DNA from: CBDUXT01 sp965371245
GTDB lineage: Bacteria > Planctomycetota > Phycisphaerae > UBA1845
Assembly (NCBI GenBank): GCA_965371245.1
Contig: CBDUXT010000044.1
Location: 1 to 46,828 of the forward strand
Length of the DNA: 46,828 nt
Direction of reading: 5' to 3'
The position numbers and the translations under genes are program-made. A model generated the notes under the pieces. That model searched no databases, was not told the DNA's origin, and was given only the letters and a program-made list of their open reading frames with translations. Below are positions 21,033 to 30,391 of the stretch, one piece after another. How positions within the stretch are numbered: position 1 is the stretch's first letter; each line of letters starts with the position of its first letter.

Positions 21033-22517
21033 GTGGATGTCTTGTTGATCAGCCCGCCCTGGCAGACGAAGGACGGAAACATCTGGCACGGCGTCAAGAG
21101 TACCTCGCCGCCGCTGGGGCTGCTCTATGTGGCCGCATTTGCGGAACAGCGCGGGTGCTCGGTAGCCGTCCTGGACGTCAACGCCGAGGAGATGGGGTTC
21201 GACGAGGTCGAAGCGTTTATGCGTAAGAACCAGCCGGCATGGGTTGGGTTTACGGCGGTGACGGCCCAGATCATCAGTACGGATCGAATCGCCAGGATGA
21301 TCAAGCGGGTGTCGCCAAAGACACGCGTGGTGGTGGGGGGGGTACACGCCACGGCCTTGCCCGATGCGGTGCTCGCCAACCCCGCCATCGACTTCGTCAT
21401 CCGCGGGGAGGGCGAGCAATCGTTTTTCGCGCTGATCGACGGGCAGCCGCTCGAATCGATCGGCGGTCTGAGTTATCGCGGGAAGAACCCGCTCGTGCCT
21501 ATCGAGCACAACACCCCAGCCGAGCCCATCAACGATCTCGACACGTTGCCGACACCGGCTTTCCATCTGGTTCCCTTCGAACGGTACAAGCCGGCCGTGG
21601 GCGCATTTCGCCGGCTCCCCGCGGTCAACATGACGATGACACGGGGCTGTCCGGGAAAGTGTACGTTCTGCAACTCGGCCGAGACCGCGCTGCGGACGCG
21701 TTCGCCCGAACACCTGGTCGATGAGATTCAACGGCTGCAAGCGCGTTATGGCATCAGGGAAGTCAGTTTTTACGATGACACGTTCACCATTTACAAGCAA
21801 CACGTCGCCCGGCTTTGCGACCTCATCGTCGAGCGCGGCATCGATCTGACCTGGTCCTGCTTCGCCCGGACCGACTGTGTCAGCCCGTCGCTTCTGCAGA
21901 AGATGAAGCGCGCCGGGTGCCATCAGATCCTCTTCGGCATCGAGTCGGCCGATCCGAAAATCCTGGAGGCCATCCAAAAGCCCATCGACATCGCCCTCAC
22001 GCGGGAGGCGTGCCGGATGGTTCAGGCGGCGGGGATCGCGGTCCGTGCGGCCTTTATGTTCGGCAACCCCGGAGAAACGGTCGAAAGCATGCGCCGTACG
22101 ATCGACTTCGCCAAGGAGCTGGACCCGGACCTGGCCATCTTCAACATCACCACGCCCTATCCGGGAACGAAGATGTTCGATTGGGCCAAGCGCAACGGCT
22201 ACCTGCGAACGCTTGATTGGAGTGACTACGACCTGGCCAACACCGTGATGACGTTGCCTACGGTCAGCCCGGAAGAGATCAACCGGATGTACAAGGTTGC
22301 CTATCGGGAGTTCTACTTTCGTGCGAAGTTCCTCTGGCGCCGCCTGCTTCGTATGCGCAGCCTCGATGAAATCAAGATGAACCTTCAGGCCATGCGCTCG
22401 ATCCTGTTCGTCAAATCGACCGGACCGCGGACGGTACGCACTTCAGGCAGTGCCGGCCGTTTGCCCGGTCGCCATCGGGTTCTGCGACCCAGACCGACCG
22501 TCGATGTTTGCACCTGA
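21033..22517 (+). CDS. B12-binding-domain radical SAM protein
   Basis: 494 aa from a GTG at 21033, with GGAG ten bases upstream. Residues 1-140: cobalamin-binding-like Rossmann domain (VLLISPPWQTKDGN, GLLYVAAFAEQRG, VVVGGVHATALPD, FVIRGEGEQSF). Residues ~195-400: radical SAM TIM barrel with the 4Fe-4S motif GCPGKCTFC (C206, C210, C213), then EVSFYDDTFTI and GCHQILFGIESADPKILEAI. C-terminus ~460-494 is basic and variable. It belongs to the BchE/HpnP-type group of methyltransferases and cyclases, whose substrates are often lipids or sugars. Set between sugar genes, it may modify the surface glycan or its lipid carrier; the substrate cannot be read from sequence. Confidence 0.85.
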   Translation: MDVLLISPPWQTKDGNIWHGVKSTSPPLGLLYVAAFAEQRGCSVAVLDVNAEEMGFDEVEAFMRKNQPAWVGFTAVTAQIISTDRIARMIKRVSPKTRVVVGGVHATALPDAVLANPAIDFVIRGEGEQSFFALIDGQPLESIGGLSYRGKNPLVPIEHNTPAEPINDLDTLPTPAFHLVPFERYKPAVGAFRRLPAVNMTMTRGCPGKCTFCNSAETALRTRSPEHLVDEIQRLQARYGIREVSFYDDTFTIYKQHVARLCDLIVERGIDLTWSCFARTDCVSPSLLQKMKRAGCHQILFGIESADPKILEAIQKPIDIALTREACRMVQAAGIAVRAAFMFGNPGETVESMRRTIDFAKELDPDLAIFNITTPYPGTKMFDWAKRNGYLRTLDWSDYDLANTVMTLPTVSPEEINRMYKVAYREFYFRAKFLWRRLLRMRSLDEIKMNLQAMRSILFVKSTGPRTVRTSGSAGRLPGRHRVLRPRPTVDVCT

Positions 22518-22544
22518 GGTACACTCAAGAAGAGGACCCAAACC

Positions 22545-23690
22545 ATGTCCATTCCGCTTGTGAATCTGCCGCGCCAGCACGAGGAAATGTACGATGCATT
22601 GCGCGACGCCATCGAAGGTGTGATCGAGCGCGGCGACTTCGTGCTTGGCCAAGACGTCGAGGCGTTCGAACGCGAGTTCGCGAACTACTGTGAAGTGAAG
22701 CATTGTATCGGCGTGGGTAGTGGGCTCGACGCCTTGACCCTGGCACTGATGGGTTTGGGCATCGGACCGGGTGATGAGGTGATCACCGTGGCGAACACCT
22801 TCATCGCGACGGCGATCGCCGTCCGCCGGGCGGGGGCAACCCCCGTTTTGATCGATCACGATCCAGAGACCTACACGATGGATCCCCGGCGCATCTTTGC
22901 GGCCATTACGTCGCGTACCCGTGCCATCCTGCCGGTCCACCTGTATGGTCACGCGGCCGACATGGACGCCATCGGGACCATCGCCGATGAGCATGGAATT
23001 GTCGTTGTTGAGGATGCCTGCCAGGCACACGGCGCGCGGTACAAGGGCCGCCGATGCGGCAGCATGGGCGACGCCGCGGCGTTTAGCTTCTATCCCGGAA
23101 AAAACCTGGGCGCGATGGGAGACGGTGGGGCGATAGTGACCGACAGGGACGAGCTGGCGGCTTGGCTTCGGGCGGCTAGAAACTACGGATCCACGGTCAA
23201 GCACCGCCACACCATCTCCGGCATCAACAGCCGGCTCGATACGATGCAGGCGGCCGTCCTTCGCGTGAAACTGCGCGAGCTGGACGAATGGAACGACAGA
23301 CGGTGTTGGCTCGCTTCTCGATACTGCGAACTGCTGGCGGACCTGGACGGTGTCGTCCTGCCCACGGAATCGCCCGACGTCGAGCACGCCTACCACCTGT
23401 TCGTGATCCGCTGCCCCCAGCGCGACCAACTGCTCAAACACCTCAAGGCACACGGCGTGGATGCGGGTATTCACTATCCCATCCCCATTCACCGGCAGGG
23501 TGATGCCGCCGGCGGCTACGTGGCGCTCCACCCATTGCCGAACACCGAATCTTCCTGCGACGCCTTGTTGTCACTGCCGATTTGCCCCTACTTGTCCGAG
23601 GATGATCTGGAGAGCGTGGTCGAGCACGTCAAGTCCGGCCTCTTTCGGGTTCAGGTCGGGGCGACGCACGTGCAAATGCCGTGGGCCTAG
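22545..23690 (+). CDS. DegT/DnrJ/EryC1 sugar aminotransferase, WbpE-like
   Basis: 381 aa; AGAGGA precedes the ATG. PLP-dependent fold type I: GSGLDALTLALMGLGIG, GDEVITVANTFIATA, VHLYGHAADM, the PLP-ring Asp in VVVEDACQAHGA (D157), and the Schiff-base Lys in FSFYPGKNLGAMGDGG (K186). The C-terminal region GVDAGIHYPIPIHRQ is typical of the family. Relatives such as WbpE put an amino group on the 3-keto sugar made by WbpB-type dehydrogenases using glutamate. With the WbpB- and WbpD-like genes this completes a 3-acetamido-3-deoxy uronic acid branch. It starts 27 bases after the radical SAM gene, probably one operon. Confidence 0.88.
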   Translation: MSIPLVNLPRQHEEMYDALRDAIEGVIERGDFVLGQDVEAFEREFANYCEVKHCIGVGSGLDALTLALMGLGIGPGDEVITVANTFIATAIAVRRAGATPVLIDHDPETYTMDPRRIFAAITSRTRAILPVHLYGHAADMDAIGTIADEHGIVVVEDACQAHGARYKGRRCGSMGDAAAFSFYPGKNLGAMGDGGAIVTDRDELAAWLRAARNYGSTVKHRHTISGINSRLDTMQAAVLRVKLRELDEWNDRRCWLASRYCELLADLDGVVLPTESPDVEHAYHLFVIRCPQRDQLLKHLKAHGVDAGIHYPIPIHRQGDAAGGYVALHPLPNTESSCDALLSLPICPYLSEDDLESVVEHVKSGLFRVQVGATHVQMPWA

Positions 23691-24150
23691 GGCATGTCCA
23701 CTGGTCGCTGGGGCCGGTTCCAAGAGCTTGTGTCGGAACGGCCACGGACCTGACACCTGACCGCCACAGAAAAACAGGGCTCGCATGCTTCGCGGGAAAG
23801 ACGTGGCGTGGGACGTCGTGTCGGGCTCCGGGCAGATAGACGGGCACAGGGCCTTGGCCAAGGTCCGGAAACCCGGTTTGCGAGGTCAAGTTTCTTGCCC
23901 CGGTTCATCGTACGTCGAGCCCTACCCCTGCCCGCCCTGCGATAAGGTCTTGTCATATCAAGAGTTACGGAATCCGCACTCCTTTTGCGAAAACTTTCTT
24001 GTTGCGGGGAATATACCTGAGCAGTCCGGGGTTTACTTGGCAAGAACACCGTGTGCCGGATTGGTAGGCCGGGGTCATAGCTTGCGGGGCACCCGCATTG
24101 GTGACCACCCCGGAAGACCGGCCGGCGGCGGCGTCGGATCGCTCTTCTCT

Positions 24151-24205
24151 AGCCCGAAGCAGGGCCGTGCCCGAAACCGCTAATACTGCTTCGGGCTTCT
24201 CTTTT
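24151..24205 (+). terminator. Intrinsic terminator, plus strand
   Basis: AGCCCGAAGCAG (24151-24162) pairs perfectly with CTGCTTCGGGCT (24186-24197), then TCTCTTTT. It could end the sugar operon transcript or a separate small RNA, as it lies ~460 bases after the aminotransferase. Confidence 0.75.
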
Positions 24206-24239
24206 GCGCTGATACGTCGGTCGTCCTGAGACGCATGCC

Positions 24240-24275
24240 AAAAAAAAGGACCGCCCAGGGGCGGCCCTTTTCTTG
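24240..24275 (-). terminator. Intrinsic terminator of the giant secreted protein gene
   Basis: GGACCGCCC (24248-24256) and GGGCGGCCC (24259-24267) form a stem with one mismatch, flanked by eight A on the left and TTTT on the right. On the minus strand it ends in a T8 run about 130 bases after the stop codon at 24404. It can work in both directions. Confidence 0.75.
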
Positions 24276-24403
24276 GGGTTCAAGACCGATTCGCGCTTCC
24301 GCGTCCGGCTTCTTCGTGACTGCCTTAGGCCGACGGGCGGGACGGGCCTGGTTGACCCGCCCCGGTCCCGGACGACCGATACATGCTAACCAACCCGTCT
24401 AGG

Positions 24404-27400
24404 CTACGGGCACGCCGACGTGCCACTGGGGGCGAAGGGGTACTGCTGCCCCGAGAAGGCGTCGAGCGCCCGGGTCACATCGACGATGCTGATCTTGAAG
24501 TCCAAGTCCCGCGGCTGAATGTCGGACCGCGCTTTTTTCGGGGCGGTCGGCGTGTTCTTGAACTTGTCCAGAATGGCCACCACGTCACCACCGACGTCCA
24601 CCGATCCGTTGGGTGCGGACCACACGCCTTGACCGGCGACGAACGGCCCGACCGCGTCAGCCCATCTCGGGTTGACCACGGTGACCGGATCGGAGAAGTG
24701 CGTCGGGATGAACTCGCTACAGGTCGTATCGAGCACCTGGATGTCGTAGGTGGCACCCGGAATGATCGCCTCGCCGAACACGTGGATGATGCCCAGCGCG
24801 CTCCAGTCTCTAAACAGCGCCGACGACAGATCACACTCGAGTGGCGCCGCCGTGAACGTCGGCGGCGTAGTGTCATCCTTACCGCTGAGTTCACTGAGTG
24901 CGAACGGTGCGCCGACCCACAGAACGGTGTCACCGAGTCCGTCGTTATCGTCATCGACCGTCCAGGTGTCATAGGGCGGCGGCATGGCGATCAGGCGGAT
25001 ACGGATCGCCTGGCTTCGTCCCGGATCGCCCCCCGAGAACGAGAGGTAGCGGTTCTTGCTGCTCGTGACTTTGGTGCCGGAACTGTTGATGACCTGCTCT
25101 AGCGCAACCGGTTCGGCCAGGTTGCACGTCGTCGTCTCGCAGCCGATTTGCAGCAGGCCGGACCCGGAGCCGCCGATGTTCGTCGCGATGGAGTCCTCCT
25201 CACCACCGACGCGGATGAGGTAGCACGTACCCGGGTCGCCGAAGAACTCGAAGGACGGCTTACGCAGGTCGGCTCCACACTCAACGTCGCGGCATCCGCC
25301 ACCCAGAATCGTGTCCAGCGGCGGTGGGCACTCGGTCGGACACTCGCTGGTGCCGTTGGAGAAGACCGCGAACATGACGTCGTATTGATCGTCATGGTCG
25401 CCGCAGAGGTCAACCTGGATATTGCCACTGCACGTGGCCGTGTACTGGAACCACTGGTCGTTGACGAAGTTGTTGGGGTTGGTCACGTCACAACCAGGGT
25501 TGTCCCCGTAGCTGGTTCGCCCGTCCGTCGTCGAGCAGACCGTGTTGTACGAAACGTTGTCGCCCGTGTTGACGACCATGGGGAACACGCAGTCTTCGCC
25601 CTCGACGCCGCTGGGAGCGCCGGGGCAGCCCCCGCCGGCACCGACGTTGATGCAGCCGAGTCCGCCGTTGAGTTCGGCGCAAGTCTGGTCGGCGAAGAAT
25701 TGTCCGTCCGGGATGGCGGCGTTGATTTGGGGGGGAGGGTTGATAAGTCCGCCGGGCTCGTCCGGGCCGATGAAGTCGGTGAAGTCGAGGCACGTAGTCC
25801 ACTCAACGTTGTCCGTGCAAGTGCCGCCGCACTGGCAGCAGGCGCCGGTTACAGGAGGCGGCGTTACGATCGACGGTGTGGAGGTTCCGCCGATGCACAT
25901 GGCAAAGTCCTGATCGAACCCGGCGTTGTCCTCGAAGGTCCAGAACGGAAACTCGTCGAAGAAGTCCACTTCCTGCAGGGAGAAGTGGTTGCCGTCCTCA
26001 CTGGTGAGCAGCGTCACCCTGCAGTCGTCGTTCCCCCGACCGGAGAACTCGACCCAGTACTTGTCGCCGACGATGAAGCCGCCGAGTGGTGGGTCAAAGA
26101 CCGCCGAATAGCGCCATGAACGACGCCCCTCAGCCCGCCACTGGCTGGCGGCGACCCGAGCCGGTGCCAGTTCGTGAACAAGGGCGTCGGGGAACCCGTT
26201 CTTGTCCGTGAAGAAGCGAATCTCGAAGTCGTCCTCGGGCGGACCGAAGATCCCATCGGGATCGGCGCAGTCGAAGGGCCCGCCGGTGATAGCGAGGTAT
26301 GCCGGCCACCAGCAGAACTGCTCGATGACCGGGCTGCCGGCAATGAAATCGTCGGCAACCTTCGCACCGGCAATGTTGGCGTGGAGGCGGTCCATGCCAA
26401 TGATGAACCCGCCGTTGGGATTTTGGCACTGATCGTCGGTCAGCACCGTGCAGACCGGGCACGGCGAGGGAACAAAGAGGCATCTGCCACCGCCGCGGAA
26501 CACGCGCGGGGCCTGGCAGTCGATCCGGCGGATCGGCTCGCCGGAGTCGGGACTTCGGTCCTCGCAGGCGCCGGGTCCGGCGCAACACGAGCCGGTGTCA
26601 CAGGGGTTGGCCCCTCCGCCCTCACCGCAGCCTGCGAACTCCAGGTTTTCGATACAGTTCGCTGAGGGGCAGTCGGCATTGGTATCGCATTCCTGCCCGG
26701 CGCTGGCGCCGCCGTCACAGATGTTGTCCGGGAAGTCTCTGCCGGCGAGCCAGAACCCGTTGGCCGCTTCGCAGAGCATCTCGTTGACTACCGCGCAGCC
26801 GGTGGCGCCGCAGACGCCGCCGCCCGGGCACTGATCGACCTCGCCGGTCAGATCGTCACAGGGCAACCCGTCGAGCGCACCACCCACGCACGTTCCATCG
26901 ACGCAGTTTGCCGCAATGCCCGGACATGACGTGACGCCTCCGTTGGTGCAGGTTCCGCCCGCGCCGCACTGGCCGTCCTCAACGCATTCGGCACCGGGTG
27001 TGTCCCCGGCTCTGCACACCTTGGGAGCGCACGGCTGACCGTCTTGAGTTCCGCCCTCACAGAGGTTGACGCAGCAGGCCGCCTGACGGCAGGCGCCGGC
27101 CGTGATGTGGAACTGGTAGTCCCTGCCCGGTGGAGACGCCAGGTTGCTATTCGCGCTCGAGTTGATCGGATGGAAATAGGTGCCTGGCGGCACGGCGCGA
27201 TAGGTAAACCAGATATTGTCTTCGTCACAGAACGGAAGACCCCGCTCGGTGCCTTCGCTGTCCTCGTCGGCACCGGGTGGTCCGATCGGCGGGAGCGTGC
27301 CGGAGAATCCGACAGCGGCGCCGCAGGGGCAGCCGGCCTGCAGGAAATTAAGGTTTGGCTCCATAAACGGGTCGGTCGTGCAGAAATCGAGCCGGATGTC

Positions 27401-30391
27401 GGCGCAATCGTCAAGATGGAAGGCCTCCCACCAGCCCGGGTTAGGGTTGGCGCCGGCCGGGTTGTACCGAGCGTTGCCGCAGAGACGGGTACATTCACCG
27501 CCGCCGATGCCCAGGCACTGGGCGTCGTCGGTCTGGCAGGTCGTCTGGTCCGCACAGTCGTTGGCGGAGACGCTGCACGGCGACCCGTCAACACAGATCC
27601 CGATGTTGGGATCGCACCGGTCTCTCAGGCAGTTCGTCGTGTCCGCGCAGTTGTCTGCGGCGATGCTGCACGCCGTCCCATCCTTGCACGTTCCGGCGTC
27701 GGTGACAGCGCCACTCCCGCCGATACAGACGCCGTCGCCGAAGTCATCGAAGGTGGCTGTCGAGTTGTTGCCCGAGATCGTGATCGTGACCGGGGGCTCA
27801 CCTTGCCCTGGCACAGTGATCACGTTGACCGTTACATCAAAGCAGTTGTCGCCGCCGGTCATGACCGGCTGTTGGCAGGCGTTCGGATCGCACTTGGTTC
27901 CAAAACCCGAGCCGACTCCGCTGCCCGGGCACTGCGCCTCACACGTTGCACCGCCCGTGCAATCCAGATCGTTGTTGCAGGGCGAGTTATCGTTCGAGCA
28001 CAAACCGCCCGCGGTTGGGTCGCAGGTTCCGTCGGGGTTGCAGCAGGCCGTTGCCAAACAAGCCGGCGGCGTCAGGAAGCACGTCGCCGTCCCGGTGCAT
28101 GTGCCCTGCGGGCAGTCGCCGTCGTTCGAGCAGGCCTGCCCGTCGCCCGAGCCGCCGACGCACGCCGGACAGTCCGTGTCCACCGCGCAGGCCTTCGTGA
28201 AGTCATTCACGCATGCTGCGCACGTGGTACCAACAGACTGGAACGTGTCGCCGCCGGCCTTGCACACCCAGGGCAACTTGGGCGCGCACGCGCCGGTTTC
28301 CGAGATGCAGCAAGCCCCCGTCTGGTCCGGTCCGTTGGGAATCGCCACGATCTCGAAGGCCAGGTTGTCGTTGACGTCGCCGCAGACGCCATCGGTACAG
28401 TCCGCGTCGCCGCTGGCGGCGTTGCACCAGAGTCCGTCACGCACCCCGCCGGAGCACTGGCCCAGGTTGAACGAGCTTCCGTCGGTCGGCACGCCGTTGA
28501 CGAACATCCGGCTCGGATCACTCATGCCGACGTCTACGGGATCGCTGATGGACAGCCAGCTAAAGGCACCGTTCGGGGAGAAGTTGCCGTTCACGATGAG
28601 CCCGGCGAAGCCGGAGGCGGGTAGAACCAGCGGCGGGTCGAAATCGAGCGTGTGGATGGACGGCCCGCTTACGCCGATTCCGTCCACGATCGTATCGACG
28701 ATTGGAACGCCGTTGGCGTCCCAGAACCCAAACGCCAGGCGTGCCCCACTCTGAACGCTGATCAGGAACCTTACGAACGTGACGGTCACGAAGCCGGTTC
28801 CGTCTCCGATCTTGTAATCGTCCCCGAGATTGGTCAGGACCAGATCGCAGGCGATCCCCTGAGAAGCAATCACCGAGCCGACCTCGACGACCGCGTTGTC
28901 CTGCGGGGCGATGCCCGCACTGTAGCTGGGGCAGACATTGAAGTTCCCGCTGTTGGTCGTCTGGCAGGCCTGCGCGGTCCCGAAGAAAGTCCCCCCGCAG
29001 TCCGCGAACGTCTCTCGCGCGCAGGCGCCATCCGTGCAGCATCGACCCTTGAGGCAACTGAACCCGTTCGGCGGGGTTGGGCACGATCCGCCCGCTGGTG
29101 TGCCGTCATCGCAATCGGCCGCCGTGGTGCAAGGCTGTCCGTCGAGACCTCCACCAACACAGATGGAGCCGTTAAAGCAGTCGCCCCCACCGCAAGGGTT
29201 TTCGACGGAACAAGAGCCGTCGGCCCCGCCGCTACACGTTCCAGCCCCGCAGTCGGCGTCTTCTCGGCATGGGACGTCCGGGGTGGCCCCACCCACGCAT
29301 AACTTGGGGTCACACACCTCGACCGTACACGGCGAGCCGTCATCCTCACAGTCGATGTCCAACAGGCAGGGCAAGGCACACGTGGCGCCATCCTCTCGAC
29401 AGACCAGCCCAGCGTCTTCGCACGCAACGCGGGTGTTGACGCAGGCGCCGGGGTCTACCTCATTCGCGGCCGGCGGGCACTCTATGTTCGGGTCGCCCAA
29501 CTCGTCGCACCCCAAGCCGATACGGTTTCCGGCATCGCACCGGAACTCGGAGATGAAGACGGACTCGGCCGGATCACCAGGCACACATGTGCTTGTGCCG
29601 ACGTTACATGTTTCGCGGCCGTTGCAGCTAATACCGTCATCGCACTCGGCCCCGCCTTCGAAGCGCCGCACGCAGGTCCCCGGGTTGAGGGGGTCCAGTG
29701 CGGAGGCAGGGCAGCCGTTGTTCAGGTCAGTCGGGTCAATGTTGGGATCGCACAACTGTCCCTCCCGGCTTCCGGTGTCGCAAGCGAAATCAGGGATAAG
29801 AGCGTTGACGCACTGATTGCCGCCCGTGCCCTCGGCGCCGCCGGTGGTGAACGCTATGCAAGGATGGAAATCGCAGGCGCCATCGACAATCGCCTCTCCG
29901 TCGCCGCAGCAGTCGAGATCGTCGCGACACAGCAGGCCGTTCTTTACGCCCCCGTTGCAGACGCCTTCGCAGTCATTGTCCGTTTCGCAGGCGAACTCGT
30001 CCTTGTTGCCGCCGACGCATACTTCATCATCGCACGAGTCGATCGTGCAGGGGTTGCAGTCGTTGCACTGCGCGTCGAATCGGCAACCATCACCGGGCGC
30101 CGCGACGGCCGACACGCTGCCCACGGCGTTGATGATTCCGCCACCGTCGCGATAGTCCACGATGACCGGGTCGAGGATCGGCACGTCCAGATGATCCGGC
30201 AAGGCTCTGCCGAAGGTGATCGGTGCCACTCGCTGCGGTTTCTGCGTTTGGACATCCGTCGCCGGGGAGCGGGTCGCCCCCTCCGTTCCCGTTTGAGCCA
30301 CCGCCGGGCCGCCGACAACGGCCACGCAAAGCGCGGCGTACATGAACACGGCGCCGCCCGATCCGCAACTCAACCTGTGAATAGCCTTCAT
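24404..30391 (-). CDS. Giant secreted Cys-rich multidomain protein with dockerin-like tail
   Basis: 1995 aa from the ATG at 30391 (AGGAG ten bases upstream). Signal peptide ~1-33 (basic start, AALCVAVVGGPAVAQ). Residues ~100-460: many Cys clusters of the type CVGGxxDGxxC, CNGGVKNGLLC and DDLDC. About 480-640: a beta domain around VVEVGSVIASQGI. Repeated CCISETGAC / CCNPDGTC / CCQCGGTC blocks (~690, ~790, ~1640) each precede a structured domain. About 1720-1850: a bacterial pre-peptidase-like domain (DQWFQYTATCSGNIQVDLCG). C-terminus: NGSVDVGGDVVAILDKFKN and DISIVDVTRALDAFSG-type loops like dockerin or EF-hand Ca2+ sites. Family function unknown; an extracellular Ca2+- and disulfide-stabilised surface or matrix protein is likely. 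Confidence 0.82.
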   Translation of the reverse strand: MKAIHRLSCGSGGAVFMYAALCVAVVGGPAVAQTGTEGATRSPATDVQTQKPQRVAPITFGRALPDHLDVPILDPVIVDYRDGGGIINAVGSVSAVAAPGDGCRFDAQCNDCNPCTIDSCDDEVCVGGNKDEFACETDNDCEGVCNGGVKNGLLCRDDLDCCGDGEAIVDGACDFHPCIAFTTGGAEGTGGNQCVNALIPDFACDTGSREGQLCDPNIDPTDLNNGCPASALDPLNPGTCVRRFEGGAECDDGISCNGRETCNVGTSTCVPGDPAESVFISEFRCDAGNRIGLGCDELGDPNIECPPAANEVDPGACVNTRVACEDAGLVCREDGATCALPCLLDIDCEDDGSPCTVEVCDPKLCVGGATPDVPCREDADCGAGTCSGGADGSCSVENPCGGGDCFNGSICVGGGLDGQPCTTAADCDDGTPAGGSCPTPPNGFSCLKGRCCTDGACARETFADCGGTFFGTAQACQTTNSGNFNVCPSYSAGIAPQDNAVVEVGSVIASQGIACDLVLTNLGDDYKIGDGTGFVTVTFVRFLISVQSGARLAFGFWDANGVPIVDTIVDGIGVSGPSIHTLDFDPPLVLPASGFAGLIVNGNFSPNGAFSWLSISDPVDVGMSDPSRMFVNGVPTDGSSFNLGQCSGGVRDGLWCNAASGDADCTDGVCGDVNDNLAFEIVAIPNGPDQTGACCISETGACAPKLPWVCKAGGDTFQSVGTTCAACVNDFTKACAVDTDCPACVGGSGDGQACSNDGDCPQGTCTGTATCFLTPPACLATACCNPDGTCDPTAGGLCSNDNSPCNNDLDCTGGATCEAQCPGSGVGSGFGTKCDPNACQQPVMTGGDNCFDVTVNVITVPGQGEPPVTITISGNNSTATFDDFGDGVCIGGSGAVTDAGTCKDGTACSIAADNCADTTNCLRDRCDPNIGICVDGSPCSVSANDCADQTTCQTDDAQCLGIGGGECTRLCGNARYNPAGANPNPGWWEAFHLDDCADIRLDFCTTDPFMEPNLNFLQAGCPCGAAVGFSGTLPPIGPPGADEDSEGTERGLPFCDEDNIWFTYRAVPPGTYFHPINSSANSNLASPPGRDYQFHITAGACRQAACCVNLCEGGTQDGQPCAPKVCRAGDTPGAECVEDGQCGAGGTCTNGGVTSCPGIAANCVDGTCVGGALDGLPCDDLTGEVDQCPGGGVCGATGCAVVNEMLCEAANGFWLAGRDFPDNICDGGASAGQECDTNADCPSANCIENLEFAGCGEGGGANPCDTGSCCAGPGACEDRSPDSGEPIRRIDCQAPRVFRGGGRCLFVPSPCPVCTVLTDDQCQNPNGGFIIGMDRLHANIAGAKVADDFIAGSPVIEQFCWWPAYLAITGGPFDCADPDGIFGPPEDDFEIRFFTDKNGFPDALVHELAPARVAASQWRAEGRRSWRYSAVFDPPLGGFIVGDKYWVEFSGRGNDDCRVTLLTSEDGNHFSLQEVDFFDEFPFWTFEDNAGFDQDFAMCIGGTSTPSIVTPPPVTGACCQCGGTCTDNVEWTTCLDFTDFIGPDEPGGLINPPPQINAAIPDGQFFADQTCAELNGGLGCINVGAGGGCPGAPSGVEGEDCVFPMVVNTGDNVSYNTVCSTTDGRTSYGDNPGCDVTNPNNFVNDQWFQYTATCSGNIQVDLCGDHDDQYDVMFAVFSNGTSECPTECPPPLDTILGGGCRDVECGADLRKPSFEFFGDPGTCYLIRVGGEEDSIATNIGGSGSGLLQIGCETTTCNLAEPVALEQVINSSGTKVTSSKNRYLSFSGGDPGRSQAIRIRLIAMPPPYDTWTVDDDNDGLGDTVLWVGAPFALSELSGKDDTTPPTFTAAPLECDLSSALFRDWSALGIIHVFGEAIIPGATYDIQVLDTTCSEFIPTHFSDPVTVVNPRWADAVGPFVAGQGVWSAPNGSVDVGGDVVAILDKFKNTPTAPKKARSDIQPRDLDFKISIVDVTRALDAFSGQQYPFAPSGTSACP

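Larger units (their letters stand above)
23691..24403. other. Intergenic region with two terminators, possible small RNA
   Basis: About 710 bases without a convincing gene. It contains the hairpins at 24151-24205 and 24240-24275. The GC-rich, self-complementary stretch 24040-24150 ahead of the first terminator could be a small RNA, but I do not recognise one. Confidence 0.5.
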
